A stretch of DNA of 54,781 nucleotides from a virus, in the IMG/VR virus record IMGVR_UViG_3300021089_000283, positions 1 through 54,781 of that record; one strand, written 5' to 3'. The notes beneath the pieces are model-generated. The model saw nothing but the letters and a program-made list of their open reading frames with translations. It was not told the DNA's origin and ran no database searches. Within the stretch, counting starts at the first letter, position 1. Each line of letters opens with the position of its first letter. Position numbers and translations under genes: made by a program. Positions 36,412 to 44,885 of the stretch are shown in pieces.

Positions 36412-37070
36412 TAGCATGGACGCCTGGAATGGGTGGTGATATGATTCGCACATGTCTTATGTGTTTGACAACTCCTGGTAAATGGGAATATAAACCTGCT
36501 CGTCCTGAATTTTATGAAGAGAATAAACTGGCTTTACACTTTCAAGGATTTTGGGATGTATTATATCTTGATAATAAGTTTGTAAGCTTTATTGATTGGA
36601 GAGGACAAGCGCAAACAAAATTAGGTGAAGGAACTATACATGGTGCACATTATATTGAATCAAACCAAGATACAATAGATAATGTTATGGATTCTGGTAA
36701 AGGTCATGTAACCTTTATAACTGTTAATGATATACGTTATTTAAAGTTAGCACAAAAGAATTGGTTAATGAAGTCTAGTGTTACAGATGGAGATAAGAAT
36801 AGTATAGCTTGGTGGGACAATGAATATGAAAAAGCATTTATTAGGCGGCAGCAAATATATGAACCTAATAAGAGTTTATTTGATTTGGGTGATAGAAAGC
36901 ATTGTTTCTGGATGGATACAATTTATAAATGGGAATCATTTAAACAAGAGCTAGATAATTATATAGGCTTTTATGATATACCATTTGAAGAAAGACAATA
37001 TAAGAATTGGGATATAGTACAAAAATTTTGGCAGGAATGGATGGATGCGCAGAGGTTACCATGGCAATAG
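36402..37070 (+). CDS. Glycine-loop protein, possibly sulfotransferase/P-loop-like, copy A
   Basis: 222 residues. It begins with a strand, a P-G-M-G-G-D loop (residues 8-13, IAWTPGMGGDMIRTCL) and a helix, the layout of a phosphate-binding loop. It shares with the next gene a VNDIRYLKLAQKNW segment (about 107-120), a GDRKHCFWMD segment (about 164-173) and the ending KFWQEWMDAQRL, so the two are tandem duplicates. Whether it is a sulfotransferase, kinase or something else cannot be decided by eye. It overlaps neighbours by about 10 bases on each side. Confidence 0.55.
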   Translation: MAVIAWTPGMGGDMIRTCLMCLTTPGKWEYKPARPEFYEENKLALHFQGFWDVLYLDNKFVSFIDWRGQAQTKLGEGTIHGAHYIESNQDTIDNVMDSGKGHVTFITVNDIRYLKLAQKNWLMKSSVTDGDKNSIAWWDNEYEKAFIRRQQIYEPNKSLFDLGDRKHCFWMDTIYKWESFKQELDNYIGFYDIPFEERQYKNWDIVQKFWQEWMDAQRLPWQ

Positions 37071-37867
37071 GAAATAAAATAGTTTTATCTTGGCCTCCTG
37101 GTACAGGCGGGGATTTTGTACGGTCTTGTCTATATGTAATTATGCATCATGGTAATTGGGAATACAGGCAATGGGAAGAACATGAAGAACCTATTGACGG
37201 CTGGACTGAGATTAGTGCTGATCCATATCCTAAGGCTCTAGTATGGAATAATAATCTTATATCTTTTATTGATTACAAAGGACAAGTACAGTCACCTGTT
37301 ATGTGGAAACATTTTAGATGGAATGAATTTCTTGAGGGCAAGAAAAATGAATTAGGTATTACTGCTTTAAAAGCAGATTTATATAGACTTGTATTTTGTA
37401 TTCATAAACGTCATCATACAGAAACTAATGTTGACCAATTAATGGAAATTCAGAATGAAGCATATAGACTTGATGATTTAAACCCAGTCGTTACATATAT
37501 TTGTGCCAAGGATACTAAGTATCTTAGATTAGCACAAGAAAATTGGAATTTAAAAACTCATGAATATAATCATTATATTGCTAATCAAGAAATAAATTGG
37601 TGGGATACAGCGCTAGCTGAGACTATTGATTGGAGAGATAGAAACCCAGAGAAAATTAATCATACTTTATTTGAGTTTGGTGATAGAAAACATATGATGT
37701 TTATGGATAGCTTTTTTGAATGGGAAACATTCAGACAAGAATTAGAATGGTTTAGGGGGTTTTATCATAACGCAGGTTGTATGCCAGTGCAAAATGATGC
37801 CCATTGGTATGTAGTTAAACAATTTTGGCAGGAATGGATAGATGGACAAAAACTTAAAGTGGAGTGA
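37061..37867 (+). CDS. Glycine-loop protein, possibly sulfotransferase/P-loop-like, copy B
   Basis: 268 residues from the ATG at 37061 (MAIGNKIVLSWPPGTGGDF), which has AGAGG five bases upstream; an in-frame ATG at 37007 would add 18 residues of no family character. The glycine loop P-P-G-T-G-G-D is at residues 12-18. It shares CAKDTKYLRLAQENW, FGDRKHMMFMD and the ending QFWQEWIDGQKL with the preceding gene and carries an extra ~45-residue central insert. It lies inside the radical SAM run, so it is likely to act in the same pathway. Confidence 0.55.
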   Translation: MAIGNKIVLSWPPGTGGDFVRSCLYVIMHHGNWEYRQWEEHEEPIDGWTEISADPYPKALVWNNNLISFIDYKGQVQSPVMWKHFRWNEFLEGKKNELGITALKADLYRLVFCIHKRHHTETNVDQLMEIQNEAYRLDDLNPVVTYICAKDTKYLRLAQENWNLKTHEYNHYIANQEINWWDTALAETIDWRDRNPEKINHTLFEFGDRKHMMFMDSFFEWETFRQELEWFRGFYHNAGCMPVQNDAHWYVVKQFWQEWIDGQKLKVE

Positions 37868-38972
37868 GTATGACTTCGGTCAAATACCTTTCGACGATAT
37901 AGAGCATTTTGGCACACGTTCTATGCTGGATAGGGACACGTTTACAGTATCTTGGTTACTAGGAAGATTCTGTAATTACCGTTGTTCTTATTGTTGGCCT
38001 TATGCTAGGTCAGATAAGAAAGACCATAGACCACTTAAAGCAACTATAGGAACTATTAATGAAATCAAAAGACAAGCAAGAGAAAGAGGATTTAATTCGT
38101 TTCACTTCTCACTTTCGGGAGGCGAACCGACATTTCATCCGCAGTACCTCGATATTGTACAGCATCTTAATAATGATGTTCCTAATTGTAATTTTCATTC
38201 CCTTCACATGACCTCAAATGTTTCTCGACCAATACAATGGTTTGAGAAATATTATCAAGCCTCAAAGGATATGCATAGAGTATCTATTACAGCTTCTTAC
38301 CATAGGGAACATGTCAATACTCCAAAGAAGGTTATTGAGTTTGCAGACAAATTAGAATTTTGTCAAGAACATAATATACAGATTACTATTAATATAGTTA
38401 TGGTACCTGAATTCTTTGAACAATTTTATGAGGAGGCATTATACTTTCATGATCGTGGTATTAATGTAACGCTTAAACCTCAGAGTGATCCGACAGCTTC
38501 ATTCGTTGTAGATGGATATACAGATGAACAGTTAAAGACTCTACATAATGGAATGCCTCAAAGGGGATATACTCAGGAAAAATCTACAGTAGAAAGACCT
38601 CATTATAAATGGAGAGATGCTGCGGTAGATAATAAGTATGGCAAAGTACCTGCCCACTTTGAAATAGAATTCACTGACAAGTACGGGAAGAAATGGTATA
38701 TGGATCAGGCAGAAAGATTCAATGCCTTTAACTTTAATAACTTTAATGGATGGGAATGCTCATCAGGTTATAGAAGTATTATTATACGTGAACCAGATGG
38801 TACAATCAAAAGAAGTTATTCTTGTCATGATGAACCATTAGGTCAAATAGAAACTGGGTTTAAGTTATATGATGGACCCAAGATATGTACAACAAGCGCA
38901 TGTGTATCTTCAGCTGATAGCAAGATACCTAAACGCAAACCAGGAAATATGATACCATTATGGACAGTGTAG
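37842..38972 (+). CDS. Radical SAM protein 9, classical barrel
   Basis: 376 residues. Radical SAM motif C44, C48, C51 (FCNYRCSYC); G-G-E at 93-95 (LSGGEPTFHP); later strands include LHMTSNVS and ITINIVMVP. It lacks the N-terminal auxiliary domain of proteins 1-6. Scattered C-terminal cysteines (NGWECSSG, SYSCHDE, KICTTSACV) could bind an extra cluster. It forms the end of the radical SAM run and overlaps the upstream gene by 26 bases and the next by 13. Confidence 0.9.
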   Translation: MDKNLKWSEYDFGQIPFDDIEHFGTRSMLDRDTFTVSWLLGRFCNYRCSYCWPYARSDKKDHRPLKATIGTINEIKRQARERGFNSFHFSLSGGEPTFHPQYLDIVQHLNNDVPNCNFHSLHMTSNVSRPIQWFEKYYQASKDMHRVSITASYHREHVNTPKKVIEFADKLEFCQEHNIQITINIVMVPEFFEQFYEEALYFHDRGINVTLKPQSDPTASFVVDGYTDEQLKTLHNGMPQRGYTQEKSTVERPHYKWRDAAVDNKYGKVPAHFEIEFTDKYGKKWYMDQAERFNAFNFNNFNGWECSSGYRSIIIREPDGTIKRSYSCHDEPLGQIETGFKLYDGPKICTTSACVSSADSKIPKRKPGNMIPLWTV

Positions 38973-39313
38973 ACCTTTTTGGTCAAAAAGGTCGATACCG
39001 TCAGGACGGTGTAGAAGGGCCTTTTGGGCCAATAGAAAAATACCCACCTATTATAAAGACAACACCTAATGTGCCGGTCGACCAGCCAGGTGTGGAAGGC
39101 CTTATAAATACTTTTGAGATGAGAGAACTTCAGCTTGAAGCTGCGTTAGTTATAAGCTCACATAATGCAAACAATATTTGGATAAAACAATTTAAGGCAG
39201 ATCATAACTCGGAGGAATTTTATAAGAATGTCATCAGATGGTATATTAATGAATACGGAGGACTTCCTAGCGAAGTCGAACCCGGAAATAAAATACAACT
39301 TCTTTACGTTTAA
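38960..39313 (+). CDS. Hypothetical protein
   Basis: 117 residues. The first 50 are Gly/Pro-rich and probably unstructured (YRQDGVEGPFGPIEKYPP), and the rest is helical (LQLEAALVISSHNANNIWIKQF; EEFYKNVIRWYINEYGG). I do not recognise it. It is locked into the operon by a 13-base overlap upstream and an 86-base overlap with the next glycosyltransferase gene if that gene starts at 39228. It could be a small adaptor or a peptide substrate of the radical SAM enzymes; there is no direct support for either. Confidence 0.5.
   Translation: MDSVDLFGQKGRYRQDGVEGPFGPIEKYPPIIKTTPNVPVDQPGVEGLINTFEMRELQLEAALVISSHNANNIWIKQFKADHNSEEFYKNVIRWYINEYGGLPSEVEPGNKIQLLYV
39103..39110 (+). promoter_or_regulatory. Possible intragenic late promoter
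   Basis: TATAAATA inside the 117-residue gene, 117 bases before the glycosyltransferase start at 39228. It could give extra late transcription of the downstream genes, or be a chance Leu-Ile-Asn coding stretch. Confidence 0.35.
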
Positions 39314-40037
39314 GTGGGGAGATAAATATGGACCAGAATATGTTAATAGATTATACGCGAGTCTGGTAGAACATTGTGATGTTCCTTTTGCTTTCACTTG
39401 TGTTACTGACAATAGTGCTGGGATACGTCCTGAAGTACTTCTTTTAGATTACAATCAAATAGGTCCAGACTCTTGGAGATCTTACGGTCAAGATAAGATT
39501 TTTACTCGTGAGAAACTTTGTCTTATGGATCTAGATATTCCCGGCACAAAAGGTTGGATTGATTTAGATGTATTGATTAGAAAAGAAGTCACATCTATGG
39601 TGACTAGAGACTTTAAGAAGCCTACCTTTATTCTTAATCATTGGAATATGAAAAAAGAAAATTCATTCAAATGGTTTGGTAAAGGATCTGACTGTCATGT
39701 GAATAGTAGCTTTGTAATGTGGAAAGATGATGTTGCGCAATGGTTGTTTGATTATACTGACAAGCATTTAGAGAAGCTAATGTTCACTTATAAATCCTTA
39801 GATAAATACTTATATTACCAACATTGGCGTACAGATAGATTAACATTTTGGGAAGAGGGATTAGTAGATAACTTTAATTTTAGTGATCCGCCTCATATAA
39901 AAAGGAAAGGAGTGAGAGTAACTTTATTTAATACCTCACATATTATTATACAAGGCATGGATATAGAAGCATACGAGTTACATGAAACAGAAGGTATGTG
40001 GCCGTGGGAATATTGGATGAAATATGACAAAAGTTGA
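39228..40037 (+). CDS. Glycosyltransferase-like protein (KWGDKY family)
   Basis: 269 residues from the ATG at 39228, which has GGAGGA about 11 bases upstream; an ATG at 39249 is an alternative, and the family match begins only at FFTFKWGDKYGPEY (about residue 25). Metal-binding D-L-D is at 112-114 (WIDLDVLI), with another D-L-D at 98-100. It is a paralogue of the gene at 19248 in the tail cassette, tying the two clusters together. Acceptor unknown. Confidence 0.7.
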   Translation: MSSDGILMNTEDFLAKSNPEIKYNFFTFKWGDKYGPEYVNRLYASLVEHCDVPFAFTCVTDNSAGIRPEVLLLDYNQIGPDSWRSYGQDKIFTREKLCLMDLDIPGTKGWIDLDVLIRKEVTSMVTRDFKKPTFILNHWNMKKENSFKWFGKGSDCHVNSSFVMWKDDVAQWLFDYTDKHLEKLMFTYKSLDKYLYYQHWRTDRLTFWEEGLVDNFNFSDPPHIKRKGVRVTLFNTSHIIIQGMDIEAYELHETEGMWPWEYWMKYDKS

Positions 40038-40467
40038 TGCGTGGATATACACACAAGTAACAACATTTAGCGATGCTGAAACAATTGCTATTGTTGGACC
40101 GGCTGGTAAGAGAAATTTATATGACGAATTTAAACAGATAAAATCTTTTAAAGAAGTTAATATGTATGACTATGATCCTGCACGTGGAAAAGATGAGAAT
40201 ATAATTAACAAAGATGTTGTATTTGATATAGAACTAAAAGAAGATCTTATTATAAATTATGCGTGTGAGAAAATGTGGCCCTTAGGTAAGATATATAAGG
40301 ATAGAGAGTTTATATTAGTGGGTGATAATGAAAGGCATAACGGTGATTGTAATCCTATAACGAGTAATAGAATGTTAATAGAACAGAATGGGATAGAAGA
40401 AATTTGGTCATTCAATGAATTTACAAGATGGAAAGGTAAATATTTTGTGGTGTTTGGATGCAATTAG
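40024..40467 (+). CDS. Shortened Rossmann-like protein, paralogue of the next gene
   Basis: 147 residues. The segments AIVGPAGKRNL, MYDYDPARG and INYACEKMWPLGKIYKDREFILVGDN...EQNGIEE line up with IVGGWFGFPM, FDVDPFAAK and INTSCEHMPDMIDMKQYYFDPDRT...EKNGIA in the 255-residue protein that follows. It lacks about 100 residues at the N-terminus. The pattern suggests a class I methyltransferase-like fold, but the cofactor loop is poor, so it may be a non-catalytic partner of its neighbour. Confidence 0.5.
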   Translation: MTKVDAWIYTQVTTFSDAETIAIVGPAGKRNLYDEFKQIKSFKEVNMYDYDPARGKDENIINKDVVFDIELKEDLIINYACEKMWPLGKIYKDREFILVGDNERHNGDCNPITSNRMLIEQNGIEEIWSFNEFTRWKGKYFVVFGCN

Positions 40468-41225
40468 TAGATACATCAACGCGTCAACGATCAAGTGAGG
40501 CAGATCATTTAGGTGCTGATTTAAAAAATAATAAAACTCAAGATCTAGACATATATTATAATATGCTTAAATGGTTTCACAGGAATTATCCTGAAAGGCT
40601 AGATAGGTTTATTGAGAGTTGTTCGCCTAACCAGATAGAAGGTAAGACCTGGTTAGTAGAAGAGCTAGACAATGTACAGATACCACGTGATGAAGAAGGT
40701 AAATTTAAGATTGAAATCGTTGGTGGTTGGTTTGGTTTTCCTATGATAGATTTATTATACGAAAAGTATGGTGATGAAATAAGAGCAATAGATTTTTTTG
40801 ATGTGGATCCATTTGCTGCTAAAGTGTTTGGTGTATATCTAAGTATGTGGGATGTAGATATGCAAGATGTTAAAATATTTACTAATGCTCAAGGAGATTA
40901 TTTTAATTATAAAGAAAAGCGAAGAGCACATTTAATAATAAATACATCATGTGAACATATGCCTGATATGATTGATATGAAACAATACTACTTTGATCCT
41001 GATAGAACATTGTTAGTATTACAAAGTAATGACAAAGATGATGAGCCTGATCATATTAATTGTGTTGAGAGTGAAACACAATTAGCTGAAAAGAATGGCA
41101 TAGCTTTATTAAATGGCGGATGGCGAACAATGAAAAGTAAAGTACTTAAACGAGAAATACAGGGTGGAGATAAAAAGAAAATCTCTTGGTGGAATAGATA
41201 TATGGCAATGGGAAAATGGACTTAG
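40458..41225 (+). CDS. Rossmann-fold, methyltransferase-like protein
   Basis: 255 residues. The central part has a cofactor-binding pattern: IEIVGGWFGFPMIDLLY (about 90-106), acidic strand AIDFFDVDPFAAKVFG (about 114-129), DYFNY near 149-153, and INTSCEHMPD (about 162-171), which resembles the N/D-PP-type substrate step of SAM methyltransferases. The N-terminal helical region (HRNYPERLDRFIESC) is extra. Function and acceptor unknown. It overlaps neighbours by about 10 bases. Confidence 0.6.
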   Translation: MQLVDTSTRQRSSEADHLGADLKNNKTQDLDIYYNMLKWFHRNYPERLDRFIESCSPNQIEGKTWLVEELDNVQIPRDEEGKFKIEIVGGWFGFPMIDLLYEKYGDEIRAIDFFDVDPFAAKVFGVYLSMWDVDMQDVKIFTNAQGDYFNYKEKRRAHLIINTSCEHMPDMIDMKQYYFDPDRTLLVLQSNDKDDEPDHINCVESETQLAEKNGIALLNGGWRTMKSKVLKREIQGGDKKKISWWNRYMAMGKWT

Positions 41226-41860
41226 AATTATTTTTGTGGGCAACCTTTTTAGGATTCTTATGGTGTCAGGTAGTTACACACTATGCTGTCTCTGTAGGAC
41301 TACATAGGTACTTTGCTCATAACCAATTTAAAACAAGCTTATTTCATGAGGTTGGCTTCATAATAGGAATTATGATTGCATGTGTTCGTACACCTATTGG
41401 TTGGGTGGCAAGTCACAGAATGCACCATGCAGATACAGAGGGACCATTAGATCCTCACGATGCTAAACAAATAGGTTATTGGAAAGTGGCAACTACCACT
41501 TGGGATTTGAAACATGTGCCTATTAAATTTGCAAAGGATCTATATGATAACCCAAGACTTGTATGGGCTCATGAGAATTGGGATACATTCTTATGGTATT
41601 ACTGGGCTGCATGTATGTTAATCTCACCTTATTTCTGGTGGGCTGCAGCATTTATGCCTTATGTATTTGCTAAGGTTGGATTTGGTATGTTAAATATATT
41701 TGGACATTGGAATGGACCAACTGATGGTGTTTGGATGAATTGGATTTTGGGTGGTGATGGATATCACAAAGTACATCATGAACATCCATATAGATTAAAA
41801 CTTGGTAAGTATGATTTAGGTGGTTATTTAGCGGAGAGATTTTGGAAAAAGAAACTTTAA
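41216..41860 (+). CDS. Compact fatty acyl desaturase (stearoyl-CoA/delta-9 type)
   Basis: 214 residues with the three histidine boxes of membrane acyl desaturases: H-R-Y-F-A-H at 30-35, H-R-M-H-H at 67-71, and H-K-V-H-H at 184-188. Hydrophobic segments lie before the first box (ELFLWATFLGFLWCQVV), between the first and second (VGFIIGIMIACV), and at about 120-160. Family members hold two irons and insert a cis double bond in acyl-CoA or acyl-lipid in the membrane. Bacterial enzymes usually exceed 300 residues, so this is a minimal version. It could act on lipids for a membrane-linked modification or alter host membranes. Confidence 0.85.
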   Translation: MDLELFLWATFLGFLWCQVVTHYAVSVGLHRYFAHNQFKTSLFHEVGFIIGIMIACVRTPIGWVASHRMHHADTEGPLDPHDAKQIGYWKVATTTWDLKHVPIKFAKDLYDNPRLVWAHENWDTFLWYYWAACMLISPYFWWAAAFMPYVFAKVGFGMLNIFGHWNGPTDGVWMNWILGGDGYHKVHHEHPYRLKLGKYDLGGYLAERFWKKKL

Positions 41861-42666
41861 AAAAATCCCAATGGGTAGATGTACCTATGTCAGAAGATGT
41901 TTGGCATCTCCTGAAAGAACAACGTGTATCTGAAACTTATTACAACCGTGGGTCAGGTAAAGCCACACAAGAATTAGAATGGCTTGAGGCAACACATAGA
42001 AACTGGGTTCATGAGATTACTGACTTAAGTGACTTTCCATACTGTTATGTTACTAATGGTACAACAGATGCAATTCATCATTGGTTACAAACAGAAGATC
42101 GTCAATGGCAATACATTAAAGGCGACTATGAATACCCTAATATAATCGATGCTGGTACAGAGATAGAACATTCATATTTTATTGACCCGCATAAAGTATT
42201 ATACCTATCTAATCCATTTGCTGGTGATGGTATGTTTAGAGATGTAGAAGTTGATTGCCCTGTTATATTAGACTGTACATATGTGTCTAGTACTGCTATA
42301 CAAAGAATACACATACCAAAAAATACTGAACAAGTTATGTTTAGTTTCTCAAAAGGATTTGGTATGATAGGAAACAGATGTGGTTTAGTCTATACAAAGA
42401 AACCTCATAAGACATTGCACTTATTAAAAGAATTTGAGAATTGGAATTATGCCAATGTTAAAACTATGCATCTTGTTATGAGTAACTTTACTGTTGATGA
42501 GATGTTCCATGAAAATAGAGAAAGGCAATTAGAGCTATGTCAAGAATATAGCTTAGTACCAGCTGATGTTTTTTTCCTTGCCCAGAGTGGTGATAAATAT
42601 TATAAAAGGAGAAGACGAATGCACGACAGTCCAACAGCAAGGCTTTGCTTAACACCTCTATGGTAG
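41842..42666 (+). CDS. PLP-dependent aminotransferase-like protein (fold I), short
   Basis: 274 residues if it starts at the TTG at 41842, which has GGAGAG just upstream; an in-frame ATG at 41887 has no ribosome binding site. Fold-type-I features: YVTNGTTDAIHHWL (about 69-82) for the phosphate pocket, VILDCTYVSST (about 139-149) with the Asp that contacts the pyridine nitrogen, and FSFSKGFGMIGNRCG with likely Schiff-base Lys171. It is about 100 residues shorter than standard aminotransferases because the C-terminal small domain is truncated, ending in a basic RRRR stretch. Transamination or another amino-acid step is possible. Confidence 0.68.
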   Translation: MEKETLKKSQWVDVPMSEDVWHLLKEQRVSETYYNRGSGKATQELEWLEATHRNWVHEITDLSDFPYCYVTNGTTDAIHHWLQTEDRQWQYIKGDYEYPNIIDAGTEIEHSYFIDPHKVLYLSNPFAGDGMFRDVEVDCPVILDCTYVSSTAIQRIHIPKNTEQVMFSFSKGFGMIGNRCGLVYTKKPHKTLHLLKEFENWNYANVKTMHLVMSNFTVDEMFHENRERQLELCQEYSLVPADVFFLAQSGDKYYKRRRRMHDSPTARLCLTPLW

Positions 42667-43592
42667 TACCAACTTATTTAGGATTATCTCTATCTGAATT
42701 AAACCCAGATAATATAGCTGAGTTAATTGGTAAAGCAGGTGTAGTTGTTATACGTGATAGTGGAGCAACGCCCGAAGAATATGCTGAATGGTCATTAGGT
42801 TTAGGTTATCATTTAAGCCCAGAGATATGGTGTACAGATAAAGAACATTCTAATTTGTTTTGGACTGTAACTAATGAGATGATGGATGATAGGAACCAAG
42901 GATTATTTGGTGACTATGAATTAGATTGGCATACAAACATGACACCAGTCGCTGATGCAGAAGAAGTGATAGGCTTATATGCTAAGACGATTACTTATGA
43001 AACTGAGACTTGGTTTGCTAATTCAATACCATACTTTAATCAATTACCTGAATCAGAACAAGAAAGATTGAGAGCCTTAACCGTTGTACTTGACCCTAAA
43101 AGAACATTAGGGGTTTATCAGGCAGCTTGGCAACCTGCATTTAAAAAGATATATGGTCAAGAAGTTCTTGATGAGATTAATAAGAATAGAAATACTCGTG
43201 AAGTATTCAATAGTATTAATATGGAACCTGAGAATAAAGAAAAGTTTGGGGCGAGTAGAGGTATAATGAATAATCATAGGCTTGTAGTTAATCACCCAAT
43301 AAAAGGTGTTGAGGGTTTATTCTTTAGTCCATATGAAGTACATGGATTTTTAAAAGATGGTAAACCTTATTATGGAGCAGAGTCATTATATTGGAAGTTA
43401 TGGAATGATTATGTATGTAATGATAGATACATATATAAACATACGTGGCAAGAAGGTGATATATGTTTGTTTGATAATATAATAGGAATACACAGAAGAC
43501 CAGATATACTTAAAGATAAACCAAGAAAATTATTACGTACAGCTAAATGGTATAAGTCACATATGAGGAGACACCATGATTATGTTGTATAA
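42660..43592 (+). CDS. TauD/TfdA-like oxygenase A, His-x-Asn variant
   Basis: 310 residues from the ATG at 42660, which overlaps the previous stop. Layout of 2-oxoglutarate/Fe(II) dioxygenases of the TauD family: LDWHTNMTP with H91 and N93, GDICLFDNIIGIHRRPD with distal H278, and a following LLRTAKW arginine. Canonical TauD enzymes have H-x-D; here the Asp iron ligand is Asn. The enzyme is longer than its three paralogues at 44879, 45672 and 46474. It is the last gene of the 27300-43592 run. Confidence 0.78.
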   Translation: MVVPTYLGLSLSELNPDNIAELIGKAGVVVIRDSGATPEEYAEWSLGLGYHLSPEIWCTDKEHSNLFWTVTNEMMDDRNQGLFGDYELDWHTNMTPVADAEEVIGLYAKTITYETETWFANSIPYFNQLPESEQERLRALTVVLDPKRTLGVYQAAWQPAFKKIYGQEVLDEINKNRNTREVFNSINMEPENKEKFGASRGIMNNHRLVVNHPIKGVEGLFFSPYEVHGFLKDGKPYYGAESLYWKLWNDYVCNDRYIYKHTWQEGDICLFDNIIGIHRRPDILKDKPRKLLRTAKWYKSHMRRHHDYVV

Positions 43593-43595
43593 ATA
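43588..43595 (+). promoter_or_regulatory. T4-type late promoter, predicted leaderless
   Basis: Exact TATAAATA overlapping the end of the TauD-like gene A and ending five bases before the ATG at 43601. No ribosome binding site lies between. Confidence 0.8.
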
Positions 43596-43600
43596 TAACT

Positions 43601-44236
43601 ATGGAAGCAAGAACAAAATATAAATTACCGACACATGGCGAATTAAAGCATATCGATATAGATCTTGATAAGCTTCAAGCAGCAACAGATAAATTAGCTG
43701 CCGAATATGTCGATGTCAAGACCGCTAATAAAATGTTATGTGATAATCATATGGCATTGAGTAAATCTGTATACGATAACTTTATGCAAATAAACTTAAC
43801 TGAATTTGGTGGTGATAAAGAATTAAAATATACAGATAGTATAAAAGAGCGTCTTCGTAGAGGTGAAGAAAAATTATATAATAAGCCTAACGACAAATAT
43901 ATAGGAAGTTACTTTGAAGAAATAACTAGCCAATTTAAATGTGATAAGATGAGAGTTCGTATCACTAAACTTGATCCTGGTACTGATGTACCTATGCATA
44001 TTGACTATGACCCTACCTATGCAACTAGAGTTGTCATACCAGTATACACAAACCCTAAAGTTAAAAATAGATTTAAGGTTAGAGGTGAAGAAGTTGAAAC
44101 ACATTTAGAAGCAGGCAAAGCATATTTCTTTAATACCGGTTTTGCTCATGGAGTATTTAATGAGAGTGATGAACCACGTATAGCCTTTATGTTTAGCTTA
44201 GATGGACAAGATGATATAACTGATATAAAATTATAA
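43601..44236 (+). CDS. Aspartyl/asparaginyl hydroxylase-like 2OG oxygenase
   Basis: 211 residues. The C-terminal half is a cupin-type barrel: VPMHIDYDPTYATRVVIPV with canonical H133-x-D135, NTGFAHGVFN with H183, and EPRIAFMFSLDG with R193. The arginine in YATRVV resembles the aspartyl/asparaginyl hydroxylase group. The N-terminal half is helical (KLQAATDKLAAEYVD). Unlike the TauD-like proteins it keeps the normal iron triad, so it is expected to hydroxylate a side chain. It is the first gene of the second oxygenase operon. Confidence 0.75.
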   Translation: MEARTKYKLPTHGELKHIDIDLDKLQAATDKLAAEYVDVKTANKMLCDNHMALSKSVYDNFMQINLTEFGGDKELKYTDSIKERLRRGEEKLYNKPNDKYIGSYFEEITSQFKCDKMRVRITKLDPGTDVPMHIDYDPTYATRVVIPVYTNPKVKNRFKVRGEEVETHLEAGKAYFFNTGFAHGVFNESDEPRIAFMFSLDGQDDITDIKL

Positions 44237-44237
44237 T

Positions 44238-44885
44238 ATGAATTTAGATATTGAGCACTACGTCTATAAGGCGAAATGGATTGACGACTCTATTTGTGAT
44301 GAAGCCATTAAAGTACTTAATGAGGAAAACACCTGGCTACCATTCCCTAAAGATGTAATCAATGCATATCCCGATGCTCCAAGAGCACAAGACGGTATTA
44401 AAGGATCTACACTCAGTATTGATTGGGCACAATTCTTAGGTGATCCTAGTATACCTGAACAAGATAGAAATTATGGTTTAGCCCATTTAAAAAATCAAGA
44501 TGTATTAAATAAAGTTAGATCTTGTATGAAGGCAGGATTAGATAATTATATTCACGAATATATGAAGGACATAGAGTGGTATGATTACTATACAGACTTT
44601 ACTGATCCTAAATTTATGAAGTATACTGAAAGTAATGACATGATGGAACATTGCGATCATGTAAGATATATATTTGATGGTAAAAAGAAAGGCATTCCTA
44701 CAGTTTCTATTGTAGGTAATTTAGGTGATGACTTTGAAGGTGGTGCAATAAGATTTTGGGATAAGACAGATTACTATATGAAAAAAGGTGAGCTAATGTT
44801 TTTTCCTAGTAATTTTTTGTATCCTCATAGGGTTAGAACAACAACTAAAGGTTTAAGATATTCTCTTGTGAGTTGGGTATGGTAA
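44238..44885 (+). CDS. Prolyl-4-hydroxylase-like 2OG-Fe(II) oxygenase
   Basis: 215 residues. The barrel starts MEHCDHVRYIFDG with canonical H138-x-D140, then DDFEGGAIRFW (about 166-176), KKGELMFFPSNFLYPHRV with H197, and KGLRYSLVSWVW with R207. The G-G-x-x-x-F/W and M-F-F-P-S blocks are typical of P4H-like enzymes (they hydroxylate Pro or other residues in proteins, or small molecules). It starts one base after the previous stop and overlaps the next gene by seven bases. Confidence 0.8.
   Translation: MNLDIEHYVYKAKWIDDSICDEAIKVLNEENTWLPFPKDVINAYPDAPRAQDGIKGSTLSIDWAQFLGDPSIPEQDRNYGLAHLKNQDVLNKVRSCMKAGLDNYIHEYMKDIEWYDYYTDFTDPKFMKYTESNDMMEHCDHVRYIFDGKKKGIPTVSIVGNLGDDFEGGAIRFWDKTDYYMKKGELMFFPSNFLYPHRVRTTTKGLRYSLVSWVW

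Noticed and set aside
36402-37867. Firm assignment of the glycine-loop proteins as sulfotransferases
   Set aside because: The loop position fits, but neither the PAPS-binding motifs nor a catalytic His pattern could be identified by eye.
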